Shown: positions 29,556 to 38,715, counted from the first letter of the stretch. The stretch: DNA of 43,456 nucleotides from an uncultured Synergistales bacterium (GCA_905233455.1 CAJOES010000003.1:1-43456), one strand, 5' to 3'. The notes: generated from the sequence alone by a model not told the origin. Numbers and translations: made by a program.

Positions 29556-30981
29556 TCTTCATGGCCTCAATATTTTCCCGCGCAATCTCCCTGACATTCT
29601 CACGCGGTATGCGCATAAGCTCCCGTTCAATCATCTCATAGCCCAGCTTCTTTGTCTCAGGCGAGGCGTAATCTTCAAGGTACTCCGTGAGCGTCATCAG
29701 TGCGTTGGGGTGGCAGCAATTGAGTATCTGCCCGGACTTGCACAACGCCATGAACCTGTCGCCTGTCCTGCCAGCCCTGTAACATGCCGTGCAGAACGAC
29801 GGTATATGATCCTGCTTCATGAGCCAGTACACTACTTCATCGAGCGTTCTCTGGTCGGAAACGTCAAACTGTTCTGTGTCGTGAGGCCTTTCCGCTTCCG
29901 TATAGCCTCCCACTGAAGTGCGCGAGCCTCCAGAAATCTGCGAGATACCTACCTGAAGCATTTTTGCCCGGACTTCTTCGCTTTCTCTGGTGGATATAAT
30001 CATTCCTGTATACGGAACTGCTACCCTGATACATGCGGCAATCTTCGTGAACACGTCATCAGGAATCGCGTTGTTGAACTCGTCCGGGTCAATGTCGTCT
30101 GCCGGTTTCACTCTCGGTACGCTGATCGTATGAGGCCCTACGCCGTGAACTGCCTCTAAATGCTCCGCGTGCATGAGCAGTCCCGCAAATTCATACTTGT
30201 AGCCTTCAAGCCCGAACAGCACGCCCAAGCCGACATCATCAATGCCGCCTTCCATTGCGCGGTCCATAGCTTCCGTATGATACGCGTAATCATGCTTAGG
30301 CCCGGTCGGGTGAAGTTCCTCGTAACGCTTCCTGTTGTAGGTCTCCTGAAAGAGTATGTATGTCCCTATCCCTGCCTCTTTCAGTTTGCGGTAATTCTCT
30401 ATGGTTGTTGCGGCTATGTTGACATTGACGCGGCGAATATCACCGTTCTTGTGATGGACGCTGTATATAGTCTTTATGCTGTCGAGTATGTACTCTATCG
30501 GGTTGTTGACGGGATCCTCTCCGGCCTCTATCGCAAGGCGTTTGTGCCCCATGTCCTGCAGGGCTATGACTTCTGCGCGAATCTCTTCCTGCGTGAGTTT
30601 CTTGCGCGGAATGGTCTTGTTCTTCGTGTGGTAGGGACAGTACAGACAGCCGTTGATGCAGTAATTCGACAGGTACAGCGGAGCAAAAAGCACTATCCTG
30701 TTGCCGTAGAACGCTAACTTTATCTCTTCAGCAACCTCATAGATGCGCTTGATCTTTTCGGGGTCTTCACATGCCAGCAAGACCGATGCTTCACGGTGAG
30801 TCAGCCCCGAACACGTGCAGCCCTTTTCGTTGTATTTAGGCCGTGCTTTCTCCAGAAGTGAATCGATTAGCGCAGAATCATCCTTGTGTGCCTGAGCGTA
30901 AATCAGCGTGTCAAGAATCTCATTATGATTGATGAACTCATCAGCTTTTAGTGATGCGGGATTGTATGTTGGTGCAGTCAT
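29527..30981 (-). CDS. hydG: [FeFe] hydrogenase H-cluster radical SAM maturase HydG
   Basis: CINGCLYCPYH radical SAM motif, C-terminal CTACYRAGRTGDRFMALCKSGQILNCCHPNA. Confidence 0.95.
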   Translation of the reverse strand: MTAPTYNPASLKADEFINHNEILDTLIYAQAHKDDSALIDSLLEKARPKYNEKGCTCSGLTHREASVLLACEDPEKIKRIYEVAEEIKLAFYGNRIVLFAPLYLSNYCINGCLYCPYHTKNKTIPRKKLTQEEIRAEVIALQDMGHKRLAIEAGEDPVNNPIEYILDSIKTIYSVHHKNGDIRRVNVNIAATTIENYRKLKEAGIGTYILFQETYNRKRYEELHPTGPKHDYAYHTEAMDRAMEGGIDDVGLGVLFGLEGYKYEFAGLLMHAEHLEAVHGVGPHTISVPRVKPADDIDPDEFNNAIPDDVFTKIAACIRVAVPYTGMIISTRESEEVRAKMLQVGISQISGGSRTSVGGYTEAERPHDTEQFDVSDQRTLDEVVYWLMKQDHIPSFCTACYRAGRTGDRFMALCKSGQILNCCHPNALMTLTEYLEDYASPETKKLGYEMIERELMRIPRENVREIARENIEAMKNDNKRDFRF

Positions 30982-31081
30982 TTTTAGTTTTACCCTCCTT
31001 CTTTAGGGTCAGAGCGTGAATAAAAACTCTTTCCCGTCAGAAAATTTTTTGCATGATTATAGCACTCATACAGTATTATGC

Positions 31082-31087
31082 TATAAT
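31082..31087 (+). promoter_or_regulatory. Extended -10 promoter element (TGCTATAAT)
   Basis: TATGCTATAATTTC upstream of the repeat-bearing glycosyltransferase; a matching TGCTATAAT lies upstream of the paralog (32272-32277). Confidence 0.55.
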
Positions 31088-31125
31088 TTCAAAAAATACA
31101 TGAAAAGGAGCTTGACAAAATCAAA

Positions 31126-32192
31126 ATGGCCGTCATAATTGACCAGACCAGACCAGACCAGACCAATTTTATGTACTTATAAACCATATTAAACAAGTTG
31201 TAAAAAAATTCCTTTCAAGGCTTAGTTTATTGAAATATATACAAAGAATGAAGCATAATTTTGGTTTCATTTTATGGCCTTTTGTGCGGTTCATATGGTA
31301 TATGGAACACATCTTGTTTAAGATATTCAAGAGAAAGAAAGAATACTGTATCCTTCGTTATTTAGGAAATGGAGCAGGTTTTTTTTGTTATTTCAATACG
31401 CTTCTGGGCGGTATTGCTTATGCAGACAGAAAAAATATGATTCCCATAATTGACATGAAATACATCAGAAACACATACCTTACTGATGATAAAGTAGGAA
31501 GGGTAAATGCGTGGGAATATTATTTTGAACAGCCGGCAAAAATATCTGCAGATGAAGTTCTTTCGCATGAAAGGTGTTTTATATTCGACCAGACACATTA
31601 CCTGCCGGGACCGCTTCAGAATCCTAATTTTTATTCTGGAAGAGGCGGTATGCTGAGTTACTGGCAAAAGATACGCAAAAAATACATTCGTTTAGCTCCT
31701 GCAGTTATAAACAGATTTGAGAATATGAAGATAAAGTACAAAGGCAAAAAAATACTTGGAGTACATATACGCGGAACTGATTACACAGTACTGAAACCAG
31801 CCGGACATCCTGTACAGCCTACACCTGAACAGGCGATAGACAAGGCAAAAGAAGCTATGCAGGAAAAAAATTTTGATATTTTATATCTTTCTACTGAAGA
31901 CAAGCGAATTATGTCGAAATTTCAAAAAGCATTCGGAGAAAAGCTGATATATCCCGAAAGCGAATATGTAGAATTTGATTATACAGGAAGCAATCACGGA
32001 TATATTGATTCGTATACTATCGACAGGGATAACGATAAATACCTGCGCGGCATGGAGTATCTAGTTTCTATATTGTTCCTGAGTCAGTGCGATGGAATAA
32101 TTTGCTCGCAATGCGGCGGTTCTACAGGAGCTTTCCTGTTTTCCGAAGGTTTCGATTATCTCTATGTCTTTGACTTGGGATATTATGACTGA
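31126..32192 (+). CDS. Putative fucosyltransferase-like glycosyltransferase (O-FucT/NodZ-like HIRGTD motif), predicted phase-variable; ORF-track start is TTG at 31230
   Basis: GVHIRGTDY motif, LYLSTEDKRIMSKFQKAFGEKL, GIICSQCGGSTGAF. ATG31126 is out of frame at 5 repeats and in frame at 4 or 7. Frame 0 is open from 31143 through the ORF. Confidence 0.75.
31141..31165 (+). repeat. Pentanucleotide simple sequence repeat (GACCA)x5
   Basis: Exact gaccagaccagaccagaccagacca, immediately downstream of ATG at 31126. Confidence 0.98.
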
Positions 32193-32311
32193 AGTATTGA
32201 TATGATAATTTTATTTTCATCTGCTACCTGGAAAATTTTTGGAGCATTAAAACACGTAAATATCTACATGCTATAATTGCAAAAATTTGCTGTTATGGAG
32301 TTATATAGCTT

Positions 32312-33215
32312 ATGAAACCATCAGGTAATTTCCATCCAATTAGATATATATTCAAACTGATGAGAAAATTTATCAGAAATTCTAAATTGCTTGATTTTCT
32401 GCTCAGAATAAGGACAAATTACCGCCTGTTCCTCTGGAAAGTCGAGTATGCACTCTTCAGCAGTATACGCAGAAGCAAAAAACTGTGCGTTATTTACATA
32501 GGCGAAACAAAAGCAGGCTTCTTTGCATGTTTTTTAAGAATCTTGTCAGGAATAGCATATGCTGACAGACATGCAATGATACCTGTAGTTGATATGAAGA
32601 ATCACTATAACGCTTATCTTGAGGAAGGAGAGCTAGGTAAAGTAAACACTTGGGAATATTATTTTATAACATAGACGGACAATTAGATTACTGGAGATAT
32701 ATATGCAGAAAATATATAGTACCTTCTCTTGCTGTACAAAATGAAATTGATAAGTTTAAGAAAAAATTTACGGGCAAAAGGGTTCTGGGAGTATCATTGC
32801 GCGGAACAGATTATGTAGTGCTCAAACTTCATGATCACCCTGTACAGCCGGAATCTGAGACCGTAATCACTAAAGCAGTAGAGGCAATGCGTGAAAATAA
32901 TTTTGATGCTTTATATCTATCGACTGAGGATAAAAACATTGTTGCAAGATTTCAGGAAGTGTTTGGTGAAAAGCTGCTGCTTCACGATGAAAAGTATGTG
33001 GATTTTGATTACAACTCTGACAAATGGATAACCCATTATTCAACCAACAGAGAACATGATAAATATCTTATGGGATTTGAATATGTAGTCTCAAAACTTC
33101 TGCTCATGGAATGCGCGGGTCTTATTACTACTATGACCTGCGGTACTACAGCATTAATGTGTATGTCCCAAGAATGGGAATATTTATATGTGTTGATTTG
33201 GGATATTACAGTTAG
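32312..33215 (+). pseudogene. Decayed paralog of the fucosyltransferase-like gene (internal frameshifting deletion plus 3' single-base frameshift)
   Basis: Two ORF fragments (32312-32674 and 32650-) align to the upstream paralog: GKVNTWEYYF | ...QLDYW...VLGVSLRGTDYVVLKLHDHPVQP. About 35 codons are missing between them. TATGTGTTGATTTGGG probably lost one T, since an added T restores YVFDLGYYS-stop. Confidence 0.82.
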
Positions 33216-33219
33216 AAGT

Positions 33220-33248
33220 TTGACAAAATTTAGGTTTGTTGCTATATT
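33220..33248 (+). promoter_or_regulatory. Sigma70-type promoter for tRNA-Arg
   Basis: TTGACA - 17 nt - TATATT, about 20 nt before the tRNA. Confidence 0.8.
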
Positions 33249-33267
33249 CTCACAGTTGACTTTTTCA

Positions 33268-33343
<76 letters not shown>

Positions 33344-33371
33344 TAAGTTCCTCAATACGTACATCACCTCA

Positions 33372-33412
33372 CAAAAAATCCCACCCCGCATAGGAATGGG
33401 ATTGTTTTTTGT
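33372..33412. terminator. Terminator after tRNA-Arg, also facing the M48 protease gene end
   Basis: AATCCCA...TGGGATT followed by GTTTTTT, with A-run on the other side. Confidence 0.7.
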
Positions 33413-33417
33413 CCCTG

Positions 33418-34488
33418 CTACTTGAAGAATTTTGATGTAGGGTATTTCGCCCGCCCGGAGTTTATTGCCTTCAGCAGATTTTTGCGTATCTCGTCCGGCT
33501 GTGTCATGCCGTCAACCCTTCCGGCCGTGAAATGATTCCCGATATACAGCGAGCCGTTCTCCACATGAAGCTCATACGGTGCAAGCTCAAGCTGAAGGTA
33601 TCTGTCGAGTGTTCCGCGTATCCCCTCCATCATTGCTTTAGTCTCCGGATTCTTCCTGCCTGTGATCACAGCCTGCCCGTCAACCGTAAGCTGTATGTTG
33701 TAGTCCGTCTCCTGTATATTAGTCCTCAGCAGGCCGAGAGGATATTTGCGCTCAATCGGTATATTGCGGTCATGCAGGGTCTTCACTGTTGCACTGAGCC
33801 TTTTCGGTGTCTCCGGGTGATTCATGTATATTCCGTAGTCCGCTATGGGCTGCTTGTAGTCCTCCGCCATGAATTTTTCGAACAGCGTAATCATTCCCGT
33901 AGGAGGATACCCCGCCTGAATCACCGCCTCAAGCCCCAACCTGTCAGCTTCAGCCTCAAGGTCAATCGTATACGCGCTGGTTATAGCAACATTCGCCATC
34001 TGCGCAAGAACGATCGGAGCAACAGCACCTCCGCCGAGAATCATTACTGCCAGTGCACCTATCGTAACCTTTCTGCTTTCTGCCGCCATGCGCAAACTGT
34101 GTTTCCTGTCCGCGTGAATCATCTCGTGCGCCATAACTGCGGCCAGTTCAGAATCAGTGTTGAGCGCGTCAATTATCCCCGTCGTGAAGAATATGAATCC
34201 TCCCGGAAGGCAGAACGCGTTTAATGCTTCCGTCTTCACTAATCTTATCTCCCATGGGATGCGCCGGGACATGTACGGTTCAAGCCTCTTGTTGATCATC
34301 TGAAGTTTTGCCGTAACCGCCGGGTCAGACGTTAGCGGCCATTCCTGCTCTATCCTCTCGACTGCCTTGCGTCCTATAGCAATCTCTTTCGCAAGGTCAG
34401 CATCTCCGGAGAGTGCTTCAGCTCCCCAGCATTCAAGCGGCACAAGAAGGAACAGCAATACCAGTGCAAATTTCTTCATCGTATCCAT
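33418..34488 (-). CDS. M48-family (BepA/Oma1-like) metalloprotease
   Basis: AVMAHEMIHADRKHS (HExxH), second-site EAEADRLGLE, N-terminal signal peptide. Confidence 0.88.
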   Translation of the reverse strand: MDTMKKFALVLLFLLVPLECWGAEALSGDADLAKEIAIGRKAVERIEQEWPLTSDPAVTAKLQMINKRLEPYMSRRIPWEIRLVKTEALNAFCLPGGFIFFTTGIIDALNTDSELAAVMAHEMIHADRKHSLRMAAESRKVTIGALAVMILGGGAVAPIVLAQMANVAITSAYTIDLEAEADRLGLEAVIQAGYPPTGMITLFEKFMAEDYKQPIADYGIYMNHPETPKRLSATVKTLHDRNIPIERKYPLGLLRTNIQETDYNIQLTVDGQAVITGRKNPETKAMMEGIRGTLDRYLQLELAPYELHVENGSLYIGNHFTAGRVDGMTQPDEIRKNLLKAINSGRAKYPTSKFFK

Positions 34489-34964
34489 GATCCTCCCATG
34501 CGTGCATAACTTGCGGCGGCGTTCCTGCCATGTACCCTGTTCACCATCTGACCGCGAAGCCCGGCGTGAAGTTTGCTCATCTCTTCTACTGCTTCATTCT
34601 CGGCCTTTATGATGCTCTCGGAAATTTCGTGCGTCTGTTCGATCAATCCCGGCAGTTCTGCATCATCTGGGTAAAGCTCAAGCAGATATTTTCCGAAACC
34701 GTCAGGATTAGCTTTGCATTCAATTCCTGCTTCAGTGAATATGTCCCGCCACCCGTCAGCAAGCAGCTGAAGCTGTGAGATGATTTCGTCCTTGCGCTCA
34801 AGAATGGAAAATAACTCGTCCATATCACCATTAAGGACAATGGCCTCAAGTTCCCCTGAGATCATTGCCCTTAACATTTTGCAGAGTTTTATTTCTCTGG
34901 TGATTAATTCTTTTGCGCGGGTTAATACCTTATCCTGCAAGCGTAAAACTTCCGGCCTTTGCAT
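34476..34964 (-). CDS. FlgN-like flagellar chaperone-type coiled-coil protein
   Basis: Helical 162-aa protein (LLELY..., LERKDEIISQLQLL) directly downstream of and overlapping fliS. Confidence 0.55.
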   Translation of the reverse strand: MQRPEVLRLQDKVLTRAKELITREIKLCKMLRAMISGELEAIVLNGDMDELFSILERKDEIISQLQLLADGWRDIFTEAGIECKANPDGFGKYLLELYPDDAELPGLIEQTHEISESIIKAENEAVEEMSKLHAGLRGQMVNRVHGRNAAASYARMGGSWIR

Positions 34965-35493
34965 TTTTCACCGCCGCAACTGGAGCTTTCACTGCCGGCG
35001 TAACCGGTGCAGATGGTACTGATGCCGCAGGTTTTCTCCCTTCAACTTCTGCTACTGCATTCTGCAGATCCTTATCATCCGGGTGTGCTGCCTGATATTC
35101 TTTCAGGAGCTGGACTAATGCAGCCTCCCATGTCTGTTTCAGTTCCTCAAGCATTCCGCGCACTTCCCTGATGTTGTCGGGTTCTTTCTTCATGTTGGCT
35201 TCAACAAGACGCTGGTGCATGTATTCGTAGAGCTGTACGAGCTTATCGGCCATTTCTCCGCCCTTTTCGCGGTTAAGTGTTACCATGAGTTCCCGTATGA
35301 CTTCCTGAGCGCGTATGATTTCCCTGTTCGCTATGTCGTAATCAGGACTTCCGGAGATCTTTCCGAGCATAGCATTTTCCGCCATGTTGCACGCCTTTAT
35401 TCCTATATCGTATGTGATGAGCAAGAGCTGTTCTTTCGTTGCTGTTGAAATCCTCGTGGCCTGATAGGTGAACTGTGCATTGCTGTTTACCAT
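34930..35493 (-). CDS. fliS: Flagellar secretion chaperone FliS with Ala/Pro-rich tail
   Basis: YQATRISTATKEQLLLITYDIGIKACNMAENAM, NREIIRAQEVIRELMVTLN, LYEYMHQRLVEAN. Confidence 0.88.
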   Translation of the reverse strand: MVNSNAQFTYQATRISTATKEQLLLITYDIGIKACNMAENAMLGKISGSPDYDIANREIIRAQEVIRELMVTLNREKGGEMADKLVQLYEYMHQRLVEANMKKEPDNIREVRGMLEELKQTWEAALVQLLKEYQAAHPDDKDLQNAVAEVEGRKPAASVPSAPVTPAVKAPVAAVKNAKAGSFTLAG

Positions 35494-35566
35494 CTAAACT
35501 AACCCCCTGAATTGTTCTTTATTGCTTCTGCATAACTTATCGGCAAGGGCATAAGCACACTTAAAC

Positions 35567-37474
35567 CTAAACGTCAAGATTTTTCACCTCATGGGCATTT
35601 GCTATGATGAACTCCCTGCGCGGCTCTACCTTATCACCCATGAGAATATCAAAATATTCATCTGCAAGGAAGTTATCATCAAGTTCAACCTGCTTCAGTA
35701 TCCTGTTGGCAGGATCCATAGTAGTCTCCCATAACTGTTCGGGATTCATCTCGCCGAGTCCCTTGTATCTTTGCACGCTGACCTTTGAGGGATCCGGCGC
35801 ACGGTCAACATGTTCGCGCAGTTCCTTATCCGTGTAGCAGTAGTTTATCTCCTTGCCGTACTGCACCCGGTATAACGGCGGCTGTGCAAGATACAGATAC
35901 CCCTGCGACAGAAGCTCCGGCATATGACGGTAAAAGAACGTAAGAAGCAGTGTGCTGATGTGCGCTCCGTCAACGTCAGCATCAGTCATGATGATAATCT
36001 TGTGATAGCGCAGTTTGCTCGCGTCAAATTCATTGCCTATCCCGCAGCCCAATGCAGTTATGATCGTCTGTATTTCCTTGTTGGCTAACATTCTGTCCAT
36101 GTGCGCCTTCTCCACGTTGAGGATCTTCCCCCGCAAAGGCAGGATAGCCTGAAACTTTCTGTCCCTTCCCTGCTTGGCCGAACCTCCTGCGCTGTCCCCT
36201 TCAACAATATACAGTTCCGTATTCTCTGCCTTCTTCGACGAACAGTCCGCAAGTTTCCCCGGCAGGCTCATTCCCGACATTGCCCCCTTCCGGACAAGTT
36301 CACGGGCTTTCTTTGCGGCCTCCCTTGCGCGTCTTGCACGTATAGCCTTCTCCGCAATGGGCCGTACAATCTCCGGGCGTTCCTCGAATACCGACAGCAA
36401 GCCTTCATACACGAACGAATCAACTGCACCGCGTACTTCACTGTTGCCGAGTTTGGTTTTGGTCTGCCCCTCAAACTGAGGCTCTCCCAGCTTCACCGAC
36501 AGCACACAGGTTAGCCCCTCCTTGAGATCATCACCTGTAAGGTTCTCTTCCTTGTCGCGCAGAATCTTCCCGGAACGTGCAGCTTCATTCAGTGCCCTCG
36601 TAAGTGCTGTGCGGAGTCCTACAAGGTGTGTCCCGCCCTCTATCGTGTGTATCAGGTTAGCGTAGGTGTATATGTGCTCCTGATAACCGTCGTTGTACTC
36701 AAACGCAACATCAATAGCTATATCGTCCCTTGTGCCTGTGAGAACTACAGGAGGCTCAAACAGTGCAGTCCTGTCGCGGTCAATATACTTCACGAATGCC
36801 CCGATGCCGCCCTTGAAGAAATATTCCCGTGATTCATTTGTGCGTTCGTCGAGCACGGAAATCTTCAGGCCGGGATTCAGGAATGCAAGCTCCATGAACC
36901 TGCTCTTGAGCGTGTCGAGTGAGTGATGCACGTCCTCGAATATTTCTTTGTCGGGAAGGTAATCTATTCTCGTCCCCTGCCAGTCAGCCGTTACGCCTTC
37001 CGACAGTTCCGTTACGGGTATTCCGCGCTCAAACCTCTGCGACTTCTCGATCCCGTCCCGTGCGATCGTAACGACGAGCCATTCAGACAGCGCATTGACG
37101 ACAGAGACTCCCACGCCGTGAAGTCCTCCCGATACCTTGTACGCGCCCTCGCCGAACTTCCCGCCAGCATGAAGCACCGTCAATACGACCTCGCTTGTAG
37201 GCCTGCCGTTATAGGGGTGCGGGTCTGTAGGGATTCCCCTGCCGTTGTCCTGCACCGTTATGCTTTCATCCCGGTGAATTACTACCTGTATCTTGTCGCA
37301 GTACCCGGCCATAGCTTCATCGACCGAGTTATCGACAACTTCATACACTAAGTGATGAAGCCCCCGTGCTGACGTGTCGCCGATGTACATTCCCGGGCGT
37401 TTGCGTACAGCTTCAAGGCCTTCAAGAACTTTTATGCTTTCTGCTCCGTAATCGTTAGTGTGAGTTATTTCCAT
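35567..37474 (-). CDS. gyrB: DNA gyrase subunit B
   Basis: GLEAVRKRPGMYIGDT, HHLVYEVVDNSVDEAMAG, EGDSAGGSAKQGRDRKFQAILPLRGKILNVEKA, QRYKGLGEMNPEQLWETTMDP. Confidence 0.97.
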   Translation of the reverse strand: MEITHTNDYGAESIKVLEGLEAVRKRPGMYIGDTSARGLHHLVYEVVDNSVDEAMAGYCDKIQVVIHRDESITVQDNGRGIPTDPHPYNGRPTSEVVLTVLHAGGKFGEGAYKVSGGLHGVGVSVVNALSEWLVVTIARDGIEKSQRFERGIPVTELSEGVTADWQGTRIDYLPDKEIFEDVHHSLDTLKSRFMELAFLNPGLKISVLDERTNESREYFFKGGIGAFVKYIDRDRTALFEPPVVLTGTRDDIAIDVAFEYNDGYQEHIYTYANLIHTIEGGTHLVGLRTALTRALNEAARSGKILRDKEENLTGDDLKEGLTCVLSVKLGEPQFEGQTKTKLGNSEVRGAVDSFVYEGLLSVFEERPEIVRPIAEKAIRARRAREAAKKARELVRKGAMSGMSLPGKLADCSSKKAENTELYIVEGDSAGGSAKQGRDRKFQAILPLRGKILNVEKAHMDRMLANKEIQTIITALGCGIGNEFDASKLRYHKIIIMTDADVDGAHISTLLLTFFYRHMPELLSQGYLYLAQPPLYRVQYGKEINYCYTDKELREHVDRAPDPSKVSVQRYKGLGEMNPEQLWETTMDPANRILKQVELDDNFLADEYFDILMGDKVEPRREFIIANAHEVKNLDV

Positions 37475-37518
37475 GTGTAATAAAAGACTGCTCCTAACGT
37501 AAGATTTTATTTTCGGAT

Positions 37519-37560
37519 TGATTATAGTTAATCACGCCAAAAATTTTAAGGAGGCTTTTA
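37519..37560 (+). repeat. Duplicated leader copy A
   Basis: gattatagttaatcacgccaaaaattttaaggaggctttta resembles 37893-37932 gaattataattaacgcgtcaaaaaattaaagggggctttta. Confidence 0.6.
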
Positions 37561-37892
37561 TTGAATTGCGCTGTGCTGAAGAGTTTAATGCTTCTGCTGT
37601 TGTGCAATGCCCCTGATAGTCTCACGCAAAAATTTTCATGACATGAAATATTGAACTGTCCATACAGATTATCATGATGCTTAAGAGTCTAATGCTTGTG
37701 CCTATGGGGTATGCTCCGGTTAATTGTATATGGCAGTAAAATCATCTCCAACAAAAAATTATGATTCTATTTCGGGAATTATCTTTGTCATTGATCGTTA
37801 GTGCTGAATAATTTTAACTTTTTTGTAGTTGAAAATGTAGTTGAAAAAACTTCTCTGCTTCGTAAGCTGGCAGATAAAAATATTATGTTCAG

Positions 37893-37932
37893 AATTATAA
37901 TTAACGCGTCAAAAAATTAAAGGGGGCTTTTA
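37893..37932 (+). repeat. Duplicated leader copy B, immediately before the thioesterase start
   Basis: See copy A. Both carry a -10-like TATAGT/TATAAT and an RBS-like purine tract at the same spacing to the start codon. Confidence 0.6.
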
Positions 37933-38355
37933 GTGATTATGCTTGCAGTGAAGGAAACAATAACCACGCGTGTGCGTTACGGCGAGACGGACAAAATGGG
38001 AGTGGCATATTACGGGCGATATATGGACTGGTTCGAGATGGGCCGCACGGAGTTCTGCCGCACCACAGGGAAGAGCTTTGCGCAGTGGGAGGCTGAAGGG
38101 ATCTTATTGCCGGTGGTTGAAGCTCACTGCAGATACAAATCTTCGCTGAAGTATGATGACGAGATCGAGATCGAGACGAGCATAAAGGAACTCTCTAAGG
38201 TCAGCATAATCTTCAGGTGCAGGATATTCCTGAAGGACGGCCATAAACTTGCGGCGGAAGGCTATACCAAACATGCGTTCGTGTCTGCGGACGGAAAGTT
38301 ATTGCGCGGGGGCAACGGCTTAGAGCGGAGTCTGCATGAACTTCTGGGAGAGTGA
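37933..38355 (+). CDS. Acyl-CoA thioesterase, YbgC/4-hydroxybenzoyl-CoA thioesterase family
   Basis: RVRYGETDKMGVAYYGRYMDWFEMGRTEFCR hot-dog fold motif. Confidence 0.92.
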   Translation: MIMLAVKETITTRVRYGETDKMGVAYYGRYMDWFEMGRTEFCRTTGKSFAQWEAEGILLPVVEAHCRYKSSLKYDDEIEIETSIKELSKVSIIFRCRIFLKDGHKLAAEGYTKHAFVSADGKLLRGGNGLERSLHELLGE

Positions 38356-38630
38356 TATTTTGTCTGGGGCTTCCGCAAAAATTTCGGCTTGTTCGTATCA
38401 TGGAAAGCGCAGAAACACAGCCGGTTAAAGATTATCATGATTAATACCGAAACAAATAGCGAGTAATTCAAGGGTAATTCATTCAAACGAAATACCCAGA
38501 GAACAGCACTTACGGCCATTACGGGAAACAAGCTCTCCTGTGATTTGCGGATATACAGTTCAGGAGGAATAGTTGCCGTGAGTAACAGGGGCAGTGAGTG
38601 TAAATTCAACAGCATTCTTTCAGGAGGTGA

Positions 38631-38715
38631 GGCGCATAATTTTACGTAATGCGCTAGAAGGAAGAAATACCCGGCCGGGAATTAAGGGAAAGCACCTTAA
38701 ATCGGAAGGGTATTT
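38631..38715 (+). promoter_or_regulatory. Candidate structured 5' leader of the giant surface protein
   Basis: GCGCAT/ATGCGC hairpin (38632-38637/38649-38654); outer stem AAATACCC/GGGTATTT (38665-38672/38708-38715) enclosing TTAAGG/CCTTAA (38682-38687/38695-38700). Confidence 0.4.

Noticed and set aside
30160-30717. 185-aa plus-strand ORF
   Set aside because: Antisense to hydG.
31100-31138. Upstream ATG at 31100 as an alternative start for the phase-variable gene
   Set aside because: Its frame (MKRSLTKSKWPS) stops at 31136-31138 before the repeat, so it cannot enter the glycosyltransferase ORF.
33532-34224. 230-aa plus-strand ORF
   Set aside because: Antisense shadow of the M48 metalloprotease gene.
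38262-38615. 117-aa hydrophobic minus ORF after the thioesterase
   Set aside because: Overlaps the thioesterase gene. It could be a remnant of a membrane protein, but I could not recognise a family.
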